The notes: generated by a model not told the origin, from the letters alone. DNA of 64,000 nucleotides from Paludisphaera borealis (GCF_001956985.1 NZ_CP019082.1:6076001-6140000), one strand, 5' to 3'. Shown: positions 49,265 through 58,822, counted from the first letter of the stretch. Translations and numbers: made by a program.

Positions 49265-50785
49265 TTGAAAGTTCTGGTCATCGGCAAGGGAGGACGCGAG
49301 CACGCGTTATGCTGGAAGCTCCTTCAATCGCGGCGTGTGAAGGCGGTCTTCTGCGCGCCCGGCAACGCGGGCACGGCGCTCGACGTTCAGAACGTCGCCA
49401 TCGAGCCGGGGGACCATCGCGGCCTCGCCCAGTTCGTCAAGCGCGAGGGGATCGGGCTGACGATCGTCGGCCCCGAGGAGCCGCTGGTCAAGGGCCTGGT
49501 TGACTTCTTCCAGCGTGAGGGCCTCCGCGTCTTCGGTCCCCGCAAGGACGCCGCCGAGCTCGAAGGCAGCAAGGTCTTCGCCAAGGAGCTGATGCGGCAG
49601 GCGGGCATCCCGACGGCCGATTACCGGATCTTCCGAGGAGCGCCCGACGCCGAGCATTACATCCTCTCGCGCGAGGTCGCCCTGATCGTCCGGTCGCGCG
49701 GCCGTTCGACAGTCCGCAACACGATCCACTGCCGGACCGCCGCCGAGACCCTCGAAGCGGTCGAGCACATCCTCGACCCGCGCGAGATGCTCGCCCCGGG
49801 GGTTCAGGTCGAGATCGAGGATCGCGGCGAGAAACGCGTGTACAGCAGCCTCGCCGAGGCCCGCGACTTCGTGCTTGGGCGTCCGCTCGGCGTCGTGGTC
49901 AAGGCCGACGGGCTGGCCGCAGGCAAGGGCGTGTACGTTTGCAGCAACCTCCGTCAGGCGATCGAGGCGATCGACCAGATCATGGTCCGGCGGATCTTCG
50001 GCCAGGCCGGCGACCGGATCATCATCGAGGAACGGCTCGACGGCCACGAGACCAGCATCCTCGCCTTGACCGACGGTCGGACCATCGTGCCGCTCGTCTC
50101 CAGCCAGGATTTCAAGCGGGCTTTCGACAACGACGAAGGCCCGAACACCGGCGGCATGGGGGCGTTCTCGCCGACCTCGCTGGTCACCCCGCAGCTCATG
50201 GAGGAGGTCGAGCGGGAGATCCTCGTGCCGATCGTCCACGCGCTCAAGCGGGCGCGCCGGCCGTTCCGCGGAGTGCTCTACGCGGGCCTGATGTTGACCA
50301 ATCAGGGGCCGAAGGTGCTGGAGTTCAACGTTCGCTTCGGCGATCCCGAGACCCAGGTGATCCTGATGCGGCTGAAGTCCGACCTCCTCGACGCGCTCGA
50401 GGCCGTCGTCGACGAGCGGCTCGACACGATCAACCTGGAGTGGGATCCGCGGCCGTCGGTCACCGTGGTCATGGCGGCCGAGGGCTATCCGGGGCACTAC
50501 GAGCGGGACCGGCTGATCGAGAATACGGCGGCGGCCGACCGGCTTCCGGACGTCAAGGTCTTCCACGCCGGGACGAAGCTCCGGAGCGAGCAGGGGTCGG
50601 GACTCGCGCCGCGGATCGTCAGCGACGGCGGCCGGGTCCTCAACGTCACCGCCCTGGGCTCTGACCTGAACCAGGCTCGCGAGCGGGTCTACGAGGCGGT
50701 CCGAACCATCCGCTTCCCCGGCGGCTTCTACCGTCGCGACATCGCCGAGCAGGCCGCCCGCGAGGGCGAGGGCGGCGGCTCGTGA
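49265..50785 (+). CDS. purD: phosphoribosylamine-glycine ligase with an inserted region
   Basis: This encodes 506 residues, longer than the usual 420-430. The N-terminal domain is KVLVIGKGGREHALCWKLL, and the ATP-grasp region has VVVKADGLAAGKGVYVC, NTGGMGAFSP and LEFNVRFGDPETQ. An extra stretch at about residues 136-208 (IVRSRGRSTVRNTIHC) separates the linker from the ATP-grasp domain. The start is TTG 49265, with GGGAG about 8 bp upstream and no better ATG before the glycine-rich loop. It acts in purine synthesis. Confidence 0.9.
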   Translation: MKVLVIGKGGREHALCWKLLQSRRVKAVFCAPGNAGTALDVQNVAIEPGDHRGLAQFVKREGIGLTIVGPEEPLVKGLVDFFQREGLRVFGPRKDAAELEGSKVFAKELMRQAGIPTADYRIFRGAPDAEHYILSREVALIVRSRGRSTVRNTIHCRTAAETLEAVEHILDPREMLAPGVQVEIEDRGEKRVYSSLAEARDFVLGRPLGVVVKADGLAAGKGVYVCSNLRQAIEAIDQIMVRRIFGQAGDRIIIEERLDGHETSILALTDGRTIVPLVSSQDFKRAFDNDEGPNTGGMGAFSPTSLVTPQLMEEVEREILVPIVHALKRARRPFRGVLYAGLMLTNQGPKVLEFNVRFGDPETQVILMRLKSDLLDALEAVVDERLDTINLEWDPRPSVTVVMAAEGYPGHYERDRLIENTAAADRLPDVKVFHAGTKLRSEQGSGLAPRIVSDGGRVLNVTALGSDLNQARERVYEAVRTIRFPGGFYRRDIAEQAAREGEGGGS

Positions 50786-50797
50786 CGCGGCCGGCGA

Positions 50798-52597
50798 TCA
50801 TTTGGAGCGGCGGAACGTGCCGTCGCGGCGGAACGCTCCCTTGAGCGCGCCCTGCCACTTGGGCGGCGTTTGCGGCGTGGGGTTGTACGGCGGCTGGTTG
50901 ACGGCCGGCGGGAACACCGCGCCCTTGACGACGCTGACGCTCTTCGCGAAGAAGGCCGAGTTCGATGGCACGTCGGCGGACACCAGTTGGTTCGAGCCCG
51001 ACTGGATGCCGGAGTTGTCGATCTCGCCCTCGACCTTGGCGTTGATGTAGCCGCGAGGCAGGACGATGTTCTCGGGCGCTCCGAACGGGAACCGCTTGTT
51101 CGAGATCCCTTGGAACTGGCCGGGCTCGTTGATCCCCGACGGGTCGGGGTCGACCGAGACCGAGACGACCGAGTTGACGACGCTGCCGGCGATCCGGGCG
51201 TTGATCCCGCCGCCGCCGTGGGCCGTCGGCAGCGAGCCGCCGGCGAACGTGTTCTGAACGCGGTCGCGGATGTTGGGCGGAGCGACGCCGTTGAACGCGC
51301 CTCCGCCCGCCGAGAACGTCGAGCCCGGCGAATTGGCGTCGGAGACCAGGGTCTGCGTGTAGCCCGACTGGATCAGCGAGTTGACGAGGTCGCCGCCCAG
51401 AACCACGCTGTCGATCGTCCGCGAGGCCGTCACCGACGAGTTGACCGCGCCCCGATTGGCGTGCAGGTGCGAGATGAACTGCGTGTTGATGACGACATTG
51501 TCCATGCCCTGGCCGAACGACACGTCGCGCGAGCCCCCCGGCGCGACCATCATGACGTTGTTCGTCTCCCCGCCGATCATGAAGTTGGTGATCTTGGGGT
51601 CGAGCGAGTCTCCGGACGCCGTGAAGACGTCCACCGGCAGCGCCAGGACCGTGAAGTTGGTCGCGTCTCCACCCACGCGAACGTAGCCGATCTGGCCCGT
51701 CACCGCGCCCCCTTGCGAGACCACGTACGTGCCGCCGGGGCTCGTAGCCGTCGAAGACGAGTTGAACTGCGACGGCGCGAGGCCGGAGGTGGTGTTGCCG
51801 TAGATGGCGTTCGCCTGGAACAGGTTGATCCGGCCCGTCACCAGGAACGTGACGCTCTGCTGGTTGATGGTGGGGGTCGTCGAGCCCGACGTCACATCCG
51901 AACTGGCGTCGGTGGTGACGCTGTCCACCGTGATGGACGTGCCGGTGGTGATCGGCAAGCCCAGAAACACGACGAACTCGTTCTTCTGGGCGGTGGACGT
52001 CAGGGGGGTGCCCCCAGCAGGCGTGTAATCGACGTTCACACCGCCGAACCGCAACACGTTGATCCCCTCCGGCGCGGTGATTCCGCCCGCGAGGAACGAG
52101 CCGGGATGGACCTGCGAACTCACCGTCGGCTTGACGCCGCTGGTGTTGCCCAGCCAGAAGCCAGGCATGTCGACCAGACCGATGCCGTTCTGGGAGATCT
52201 TGCCGAGCCGGTCGACGTGGGAGGGGTCGATCTCACCGTACGTGCCGTTGGCCTGAACATTCAGGTTCTGAAAGTAGACGCGGCCGTCCGAACCCGCCGC
52301 CGGAGTCACACTGCCCACCAGCCGGCTGCGCGACGTGACCGTCCCCGCGACCGTGATCGTGTTGATCAGGTCGGGCGTGTTGGCCGTCGCCTTGGTGAAG
52401 GCGGCCCCCGTCTTGTCCACGACGTTCAACGTGCCGGGACCGTAGAGCGTGAGCGTCCACTTGTCTCCGTCCGCGTCGGTTCCCGAGACGGAGGCCGTCG
52501 GAATCGTCGAGTACGCGGAAAGCAACTGTCGGGTTTCCAGACCCTCGGCCTGGGGCCGAAGGAAGCGTCTCGAAGGCGTTCGCTTTCGCGTAGACAT
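50798..52597 (-). CDS. LEPR-type extracellular protein
   Basis: This encodes 599 residues. The N-terminus MSTRKRTPSRRFLRPQAEGL followed by ETRQLLS matches the planctomycete LEPR-xLL signal-like motif (here with ET in place of EP). The body is rich in Gly/Ser/Thr/Asn and appears to be beta-rich, with repeated VV...GG... stretches and no catalytic motif seen. It probably forms a secreted or surface structure. It converges with purD, 12 bp between stops. Confidence 0.7.
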   Translation of the reverse strand: MSTRKRTPSRRFLRPQAEGLETRQLLSAYSTIPTASVSGTDADGDKWTLTLYGPGTLNVVDKTGAAFTKATANTPDLINTITVAGTVTSRSRLVGSVTPAAGSDGRVYFQNLNVQANGTYGEIDPSHVDRLGKISQNGIGLVDMPGFWLGNTSGVKPTVSSQVHPGSFLAGGITAPEGINVLRFGGVNVDYTPAGGTPLTSTAQKNEFVVFLGLPITTGTSITVDSVTTDASSDVTSGSTTPTINQQSVTFLVTGRINLFQANAIYGNTTSGLAPSQFNSSSTATSPGGTYVVSQGGAVTGQIGYVRVGGDATNFTVLALPVDVFTASGDSLDPKITNFMIGGETNNVMMVAPGGSRDVSFGQGMDNVVINTQFISHLHANRGAVNSSVTASRTIDSVVLGGDLVNSLIQSGYTQTLVSDANSPGSTFSAGGGAFNGVAPPNIRDRVQNTFAGGSLPTAHGGGGINARIAGSVVNSVVSVSVDPDPSGINEPGQFQGISNKRFPFGAPENIVLPRGYINAKVEGEIDNSGIQSGSNQLVSADVPSNSAFFAKSVSVVKGAVFPPAVNQPPYNPTPQTPPKWQGALKGAFRRDGTFRRSK

Positions 52598-53043
52598 GGA
52601 TCAGAACCCCTATATCAGGAGGCGCGCCTCGGTGGTCATCCGTGAGCGACCCCCGAAATCCAACCAAGGCGTCAGCTCAACCCAATCTCCAGCTTGATAT
52701 CCGAAATCAGAGGCGATATGCCGCAAGCAGTCTTGCGTGTATGCGGTCGTCTTGCCCGGGGGAGATGACCCTGGAGATTTGGCACACCTTGTTCGATAAT
52801 CGGTTCACCAGCCGGCGTCCTTGAGAAATTCGTCAAAATCGACATATTCCTCACAAGCCGAACAGGGCTGTCCTTTCTATCGACCATCGTCTCGGGTTCC
52901 GTGACTCGCGGAGAGGGATTTCTCGGCATGTCGCGGAGTCGGGACGCCTTTCGACCGCAGTTCGAACGTCCGCGCCGGGATGGCCGGACCAAGTCTCAGG
53001 ACCTCAAGGAAGAGCCCGCATCGGTTTGGAAGGACTGTCTGAC
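52598..53043. other. 446-bp gap with no gene seen
   Basis: Neither strand gives a family-like frame. The sequence includes the leader of the minus-strand LEPR gene and the leader of the next plus-strand gene, which has AGGACTGTCTGAC before its start. No palindrome comparable to units A or B was found. Confidence 0.4.
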
Positions 53044-53454
53044 ATGACCGACTCTCCTAGCGGCCGGCGACGTCCCTCGATCCATATCACGCTAGCGAGG
53101 GCTTCCCGACTTCATCGGCTGATCTTGTTTCTGGGCGAGTCCCCACGCACGCGCGACGTGGTGCTCTCGCAACTCGGCATCGGCCTGCGGACCTTCTATC
53201 GCGAACTCGAACTGCTCGCTCGATGCGGCGTGAAAGTCCATCACAAGGGCAAGCAGTACACGCTGATGGCGACGGTCGAACAGGCCGAGGGGCGGCTGCC
53301 GTTCCCCGATCCTCAGCTCAGCTTCTCCGAGATGGCCGAGCTGGCGCGCTGCGATTGCGAATCCGCCCGACGGCTGTCCCGCCTTCTCACCTCCGTGACC
53401 AGTCACCCCGGACCAACCCCCAAGAAGACCCCCCGGGCCAAGAAGCCCAAGTGA
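53044..53454 (+). CDS. helix-turn-helix regulator-like protein
   Basis: This encodes 136 residues from ATG 53044. LHRLILFLGESPRTRDVVLS followed by LGIGLRTFYRELELLARCGV is a winged HTH of the DeoR/HTH_11 type. The wing is KVHHKGKQYTLMAT. The C-terminal 50 residues are acidic then basic (ending PKKTPRAKKPK). No effector domain is present. It probably binds DNA; the target is unknown. The upstream six codons in frame could extend it. Confidence 0.65.
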   Translation: MTDSPSGRRRPSIHITLARASRLHRLILFLGESPRTRDVVLSQLGIGLRTFYRELELLARCGVKVHHKGKQYTLMATVEQAEGRLPFPDPQLSFSEMAELARCDCESARRLSRLLTSVTSHPGPTPKKTPRAKKPK

Positions 53455-54599
53455 TCGCGACGACGCGTCTCGCTTCGCCCAACTCGAACGCCTTCATCGC
53501 GCTCGCCGCAGCCTTTTTGCTCAGTTCTGGGCATGGCGCTTGGCCGTATAAAGTGTCAAGTCCCCACCGGGCCGTTTAGGACGATGCCGTCCGCGTCGGG
53601 GCGATGCGACGGAAGGTCGCAAAAGCCCACATTGAAGGGGAAGGCGACGCACGACGGCTGCTCCAGGTCGAAAGGCCCTTTCAGCGGTCTAATCGGATGG
53701 TTGATCGCGGGGATCGAGACGTCAGAGCCGGATCCATCAGTTTGAGAAGTCCTGATTCCAGTCGGCGACGCCCTCGACTCGTCACGCGTTGAGGGTGCCG
53801 TCCAGGTGCCTGAGGGTATCCGTCGAGCGTTCCGCTCGCGCGGAGGAACCACGGGGGCGTCTCGCCAGAACAAGGCCAACGCTCTCGGTTGGACGCATCG
53901 TCGCTCGCTCTCCCTCATGCGCCGCGACGGTCTGCAAGCCGAAGGCTTCCGTTCGTGATTCGCCACTCGATCCAGGATGGGGCTATCTGGTCCGACCCAG
54001 CTTCGAGTGGATCCCACTCATCTTAAATCTAGAAAGAAAACAGTCGCAATTCATCCATCAAGGCATCGTGCGGGGCTCGAATCGGGGGGCACCGGGCTTC
54101 GTCACCGGCGGCGGCGGGCTGTTCTCAAAAACTGGAACCATCATGGATCGTCGACAAAGCCTCGCCGTTCTTCTCGCATTGAATGTTGGACGTTCGTCTC
54201 GCGGGACCGTGATCCTCCAGGAAGTTCATCGACGAGATGTCGAGGTACGTCGAGCAGTGGGACGAACCGGTTACTGCGTTCATGGAGCCAACGGATCATT
54301 CGGGGGCGAATCTCGACGAGGAGGAGATTGATCCGGCGAGCTTGCCGTTCCAACTCACGGTGGGTTCGTTGATCGACTCCTACGTCGGGCGGCATCTGGC
54401 CAATCGTCGACTCGTCCTGGGCTGTCACTCCCACCGACAGAACCACCTCGCGCGACTCAGCGGAACGCCCGGTGCCCTTTCGTTTATATCGTATATCGCC
54501 GAAAACGCCGTGAAGTCGCGAATTCAGATGGCGCGGTCGACCTCGAAGAATTTCGTCGTCGCCCTCCGCCGTCATTGGTGGGAGCTTGGTCAGGAGAGG
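53455..54599. other. decayed region without an intact gene
   Basis: Open frames are short and shift strand and frame. The frame at 54237-54641 (MSRYVEQWDEPVTAFMEPTD) has a protein-like first part but no family I recognise, and it changes character after about 54400. Part of this stretch could be the lost N-terminal half of the glycosyltransferase that follows. Composition is lower in GC around 54010-54070. Confidence 0.35.
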
Positions 54600-55132
54600 C
54601 GGCATCGCGCGGCGATCCGTCAGGCGACGGGAGTTCGATGAAGGCCGACGTCGAGCGATTGAGGCTCGGCGACGGCGTCCGATTCGCTGGAGTGCTCGAT
54701 TTCAAGACGGAACCGACGCCTTTCACGAAGCGCTGGGCCCACCTATTCGTGTGTTGCCACCGCTCGGGAGACCCTTCCTGCACCTATCTGGGGACGATGT
54801 CATGCGGGGTGCCGATCGTCGGCTACGAGAACGAGGCGTTCAAGGGGCTCTCTCAAGAGTCCGGCGCAGGTTTGGTGACGCCGATGGATCGGCCAATCCA
54901 GGTGGCGGCGAAGATCGCGGAACTTGGCATGAATCGTTGGGCCATGGTCGACGCCTCGCGTCAAGCCCTGGCATTCGCACAACGCTGGACTTTCGAGGAG
55001 ACGTTCAAAGCGAGGATCAAGCACCTGAAGTCGTGCTTCGCCCAGGCGCGTCCCGCGTCGGATTGGAGCCGTCGGACCAGCGTTTCGAGCCGACATCAAA
55101 ACAACCAAGGCCAACACGTATCTTCGTCGTAA
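54600..55132 (+). pseudogene. C-terminal fragment of a GT4-like glycosyltransferase
   Basis: The frame contains GDGSSMKADVERLRLGDGVR and FAGVLDFKTEPTPFTKRWAH, then DPSCTYLGTMSCGVPIVGYE, and ALAFAQRWTFEETFKARI. This is the C-terminal, donor-binding half of a GT-B glycosyltransferase, including the EX7E-like region (here GT-M-SCGVPIVGYENEAF without the first Glu: YLGTMSCG). The N-terminal half is missing, so it is a remnant. It stands next to a tRNA fragment. Confidence 0.65.
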
Positions 55133-55160
55133 ACTTTTGTAGCTAGAGCGTTTACTTAAG

Positions 55161-55202
55161 TGACCGGGGTGGGGCTCGAACCCACGACCAACGGATTAAC
55201 AT
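55161..55202 (-). other. 3' half of a tRNA gene (Asn-like), fragment
   Basis: On the minus strand the sequence reads TGTTAATCCGTTGGTCGTGG then GTTCGAGCCCCACCCCGGTC and A. This fits the anticodon loop GTT, its 3' stem, a 5-base variable loop (TGGTC), T stem GTGGG, loop TTCGAGC, CCCAC, and the acceptor 3' strand with discriminator A. The 5' half cannot be found next to it, so it is not a functional tRNA. Such 3' halves are left as attachment-site copies by integrative elements. Confidence 0.65.
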
Positions 55203-55401
55203 TCCTCCGAACGGCCCTAGTAAGGCGAAGCCAGCCAAGGGGTTGCGGCTTTCGCCCGAGTCTGTTGCCCACCATTTGCCCACCGACACTCGTCGGAGTG
55301 AAACCGACGCCGATCTCACCGAATTAGTGGATGCATGGACCCGCCTGCCCGACGCGATCCGCTCCGGCATCCTGGCGATGGTCCGCGCGTGCAAGCAGTA
55401 A
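55200..55401 (+). pseudogene. C-terminal fragment of an integrative-element-associated gene
   Basis: The frame ends SVAHHLPTDTRRSETDADLT then ELVDAWTRLPDAIRSGILAM-VRACKQ. The 'DAW..LP.AIR.GI.AMVRA' end is a pattern I associate with short planctomycete proteins next to integrases; that association is from memory. There is no start upstream; the open frame runs back to the tRNA fragment boundary. It is consistent with a cut gene at an element end. Confidence 0.4.
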
Positions 55402-56250
55402 TTCGACTCACAGGGCGGGGCCTTCGCATCCGTCCTCAAGATGTACTACCGGGGGAGGCCCGGCGGGGAGCCGCATCCGATGCGTTCTATCCGCCCCGTG
55501 CACACTATGCGTCGCTCGTTGCCCGCCGCTTAGACACCGAATTGGGGGGGGGCGGCGAGCATCGAGCATTGGACGCGAAGCGCGCGGCACGAATCAGCCG
55601 ATCCGTCTACCACAACCGCCGCGCCATATTACACAGAATGCGGCGATAAGGCGATCTGCAAGGCACAAGGCGAAATGGCGGCCTTGCGTCTCACTGACGA
55701 ACTCGCCGCCGACCTGCGTCTCGATGTGGAGAATACAGCCTCTGCCGCTCTCGTCCTCCTAACCAACCGGCGACCGAGGCTTGGCCATGCTCCGCGCCGA
55801 GCTGGAACGCGCGGCGTTCTCTACCGCCAGGTGATCGGTCTGGAGTACGACTTGACCCGAGGCCGCCGACTCTCGTCAGGCCGACTCCGGTCGAGCCGAG
55901 GCCGATGTATCGCTGCGTTCTCCCGAGGTGATCCGCGGGCGATGCGAGAACGACCCGGAGCGGTCCGGGCCGCCCTGATTAACGTTAATGGCCCGAGCAA
56001 ACCGCCGGCAGACGCCGAGTAGGCTGAGAACTCCAACTTCCTCCGCGGCGCGCGACGACAGGACCTCCGAACTCGGACGGCGATCACATCTTCGACGGCG
56101 GCGCTCGGGCCGCAGTCGATCACGGCTCCTTGCGGCCGCATGCCGGGTGGATCTGGATCCGCGAGCGGGCGCAGCGCTATGGATGACGGCCGGCGACGAT
56201 TCAAAGGCCGATCTCTCCGACCTTCATGGGCTGCATCGTTCGATCCCCGA
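55402..56250. other. region with no intact gene
   Basis: Frames are short and overlapping. A palindrome ATTAACGTTAAT at 55978-55989 recurs at 60578-60589. Nothing else recognised. Confidence 0.35.
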
Positions 56251-56259
56251 GGAACGACT

Positions 56260-56885
56260 CTTCGCCGTCCCATCTCGGACGAGGTGGGCCTCGGAACGTC
56301 GGCGGCGACCGCCGGCCCATTGGGCCTTCCGTCAGGCTCGGCGCCGACTCGGCGTCGCGCGGCTGCGTCGCCTGGTCTTTGAGACGGCGCGGCCGATGGA
56401 GACTTATCAAGAAGCCGGCGCCCTTCGGCCGCGGCCGGCGGTTGATGGGGGTCGACTGGATCTTACTCGAGCTGCCCGACTCACTCGCCTGCGAACGCCC
56501 GGTCTGTCTAACGGCCCTCGACTCGATGCGCCGAAGGGGAGTTCCCGCAAATCCGGCTCCCGGCGCTCTGCGAGCTGGGTATGCACGCCGTATGAGGGCC
56601 GGCGGTCAAGCTGTTTCGTCGCGGCGCGACTTCGGTGGTCGGCACGTTGCTGGACCAGTTCGGACCGGGGACCTGCTGATCCGGGACCGCGGATTGTTCG
56701 GAGACGCCCTGATCGCGGAGGTCCTCCGCCGCGGCGCCCACTTCCTGGCGAGGGCCAAGTGCAACTCCGTCCAGAAGCCGATCCGCAGCCTGACGGAGGG
56801 GGCGTTTCTCTCCAAAGATCCATCCGAGAGCGGAAGGCCGGTCGCGAGACTGCAACGGGTTGTTGCTCCGTGGCATCGAGTGCAA
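56260..56885 (+). pseudogene. degenerate IS4-type transposase
   Basis: Pieces of an IS4-like transposase are found in successive frames: AFRQARRRLGVARLRRLVFE, then RRLMGVDWILLELPDSLACE, then FPQIRLPALCELGMHAV, and finally VGTLLDQFGPGDLLIRDRGL with FLARAKCNSVQKPIRSLTEG. At least two frameshifts separate them and the 3' end is lost. The pattern parallels the intact IS4-type protein at 60930-62315 but is not the same copy. Confidence 0.7.
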
Positions 56886-56919
56886 CTACGACGGCCGACC
56901 CAGTTATTCTGACGTAACC

Positions 56920-57180
56920 CTTTCGGTAGGCGTTAGTTCTGGTTGTCTTAAGGGCGTTGGGTCTAGGCGGCGTCGGGGGCGGAACGCGTTGGATGTAGTT
57001 TGAAGTAATCAAATTCGTGAAGCTTAATAGATGTAGTCAAATGAAACATGGGAATTGTCCTAGTGAGTCCTGTGGCGAAGGTTAAAAGTCATTCATTTTA
57101 TAGCTGGCGTGATTTTTTTAATTGACTAGGTTTAAGTATATGTTGATATTTAGTACGTCAGTACTACGTCGTTGAGAGGC
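56920..57180. other. AT-rich stretch
   Basis: About 250 bp with clearly lower GC than the rest of the window, many short T and A runs and no open frame. It separates the IS4 remnant from the truncated LEPR gene and may mark foreign DNA. Confidence 0.5.
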
Positions 57181-57317
57181 GATGACGCCGTCTGCGGCTC
57201 CCCAAGACGCCGTTCGCGTCATCCGTCGTGCACTCGTTCTCGACGACGCCTGTTTCGGGTCGTGCTCCCCCACCGTCTCGAACTCCGCATCGCTGATCGT
57301 TACAGCAAGGTGGCACC

Positions 57318-57731
57318 ATGCGCCGAGAGAGCTTCTCGCAGCGTCGTCGCTTCCAGTTGGCGCTCCGGCCGGTCGCGGTCGAGGCGTTGGAGCCTCGGAG
57401 CCTGATCACCGATCCGCTCAACCTGACCGCCATGGCCTTGGGACTGCCGCTCGCCCTGCGAGGAGTCGTTTCGGCGCAAACCGGAGGGCTCGCTCCGGCG
57501 CGTCATGCGGCCGTCGCCAAGGGGACGGCCGCGAGGTCGAGGTCCGTCGCCCGGCCTGCGTCCGGGGAAGGCCCGAACGCCGTCCTCCCCGTCGCGAAGG
57601 CCGAGGGGGGCCGATCGAGCGAGGGGCTCGCACGGCCGCTCGATTCGCGGGCCGCCAAGACCGGCGACTGGCTCACGCTCCGGGCGCTGGACGGCGACGC
57701 GGCCGAGGATGGGGCCGGCCCTGCTCTGTAG
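57318..57731 (+). pseudogene. N-terminal fragment of a LEPR-type protein, cut by an IS
   Basis: The frame starts MRRESFSQRRRFQLALRPVA followed by VEALEPRSLITDPL, a match to the LEPR-xLL motif with Leu-Ile after it. AAGGTGG lies 5 bp before ATG. The coding character continues to about 57720, where the left inverted repeat of the next insertion sequence begins. The stop at 57729-57731 lies inside the IS end. The rest of the gene is not on the other side of the IS. Confidence 0.6.
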
Positions 57732-58691
57732 AAAACCCGCAGTCGCACAATCATAACGTTATGGGTAATGGCCCGGAGGACGATCTCGCGGCACTGGGTC
57801 GGATGCTTCCGCGCGAAGGGCCGAGCCCAGACGCCGCTTGAGCATCGCGTTCACCGTCTCCACCTGCCATCGTTGGCCGTACTTACGCTTGAGCCGGGCG
57901 AACCGCTGTTTCATGACCCGTCGCCAGCGGCCCGACGGGGGCTTGTCGGTCGGCCGGCCCCGCTTCGGCGGGATGATCGTCCGCACGCCGTGGGATCGCA
58001 CGGCCCGGTGGATCCGCTCGGCGTCGAAGTCGGCGTCGGCCAGCAGCGTGTCGATGCGGGCGCGGCGCACGGCCTGGGTCCAGGCCCGGCCGAACTGCAC
58101 CAGGTCCGACGCCGGGCCGCGCCCCGGGACCGCCGAGAGGATCATATGGCTCTTGCAGTCGACCACGAAGACGACCTTCGGATAGTGCGCGTAAGTCCTG
58201 GCGGGGTCGGAGTCTCCGGCGTAGCGTCGCTTGGCGTAGTAGCGGCTGACGTGCCGCGACTCCATCCCCGTGCCGTCGACGGCCGCCAACGGGACGCGGC
58301 GTTTCAGCGTCCCGTCCCGCCGCGCCCGATCGAGCACGGCGTCGAACGTCCGGCGGCCGGGGGCCGAGGCCAGCAGGCTTTGCGCGGCCTTCTGGAACGT
58401 GGTGAAGTGGGGGACGGTCTTGAGCCCGATCCGGTCGCGGAGGTCGACGTGGTCGGCCAGATGCGCCGCCAGCCCCCGATAGTCGAGGCGGAGGAACTCC
58501 TTGAGCACCAAGCACGCCACGAGCTGAGGCTGGGTGAACTTCTTGGGGCTGAACGGGTGGCGGTGCGCCGGGAGGGCGCGGCTAGCCGCCTCGTAGGCGA
58601 CCTGGAACACACGCAGCGGTGATTTGCTCGTAGTCACATGTCATTCTACGACCGCGACTGGACGACGGTTCACGGGTTTTCTGCAGAGCAG
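57721..58691. mobile_element. IS5-like element with 19-bp inverted ends
   Basis: CTGCTCTGTAGAAAACCCG at 57721-57739 and the inverse of CTGCTCTGCAGAAAACCCG at 58673-58691 match at 18 of 19 positions. The 971-bp element contains one transposase gene on the minus strand. No target duplication is seen (GGCC before, CGGGCC after). The two flanks belong to unrelated genes, so a rearrangement has happened. Confidence 0.8.
57759..58637 (-). CDS. IS5-like transposase with a C-terminal frameshift
   Basis: This encodes 292 residues. The catalytic Asp, Asp, Glu can be placed at LAAVDGTGMESRH, TLLADADFDAER and WQVETVNAMLKRRLGSALRA. After SALRA the frame departs from the family: in the next frame the expected KHPTQCREIVLRAITHNVMI continues to the end of the element. 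A 1- or 2-base indel near 57820 therefore replaces the last 20-25 residues with EASDPVPRDRPPGHYP. The triad is intact, but activity is doubtful. Confidence 0.8.
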   Translation of the reverse strand: MTTSKSPLRVFQVAYEAASRALPAHRHPFSPKKFTQPQLVACLVLKEFLRLDYRGLAAHLADHVDLRDRIGLKTVPHFTTFQKAAQSLLASAPGRRTFDAVLDRARRDGTLKRRVPLAAVDGTGMESRHVSRYYAKRRYAGDSDPARTYAHYPKVVFVVDCKSHMILSAVPGRGPASDLVQFGRAWTQAVRRARIDTLLADADFDAERIHRAVRSHGVRTIIPPKRGRPTDKPPSGRWRRVMKQRFARLKRKYGQRWQVETVNAMLKRRLGSALRAEASDPVPRDRPPGHYP

Positions 58692-58822
58692 CGGGCCGTG
58701 GATTCCTGATGTTCGAGGACCTGCTGCGGCGTCGACTGCCGGATGTAGACGACGGCAGATCGGTCGAGGTGCCAGGACTTGAGCTTGGAGGACGATGGTG
58801 CGTCACGCGAAAGGGTGGTCAT
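58692..58822 (-). pseudogene. 5' end of a serine recombinase gene, cut by the IS
   Basis: From ATG 58822 (RC), with AGGGGAGG 5-7 bp upstream, the frame reads MTTLSRDAPSSSKLKSWHLD then RSAVVYIRQSTPQQVLEHQE and STAR. VYIRQSTPQQVLEHQEST is the N-terminal resolvase motif with the active-site Ser. The frame is lost where the IS right end begins at 58691. Only 43 residues remain of a protein that is usually about 500-700 residues. Confidence 0.7.

Noticed and set aside
50870-52645. A 591-residue plus-strand frame opposite the LEPR-type gene
   Set aside because: Composition is Arg/Asp/Val-rich without motifs; the minus strand has the export motif and plausible protein composition.
58692-58822. Functional serine recombinase
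   Set aside because: Only 43 residues remain before the insertion-sequence end.
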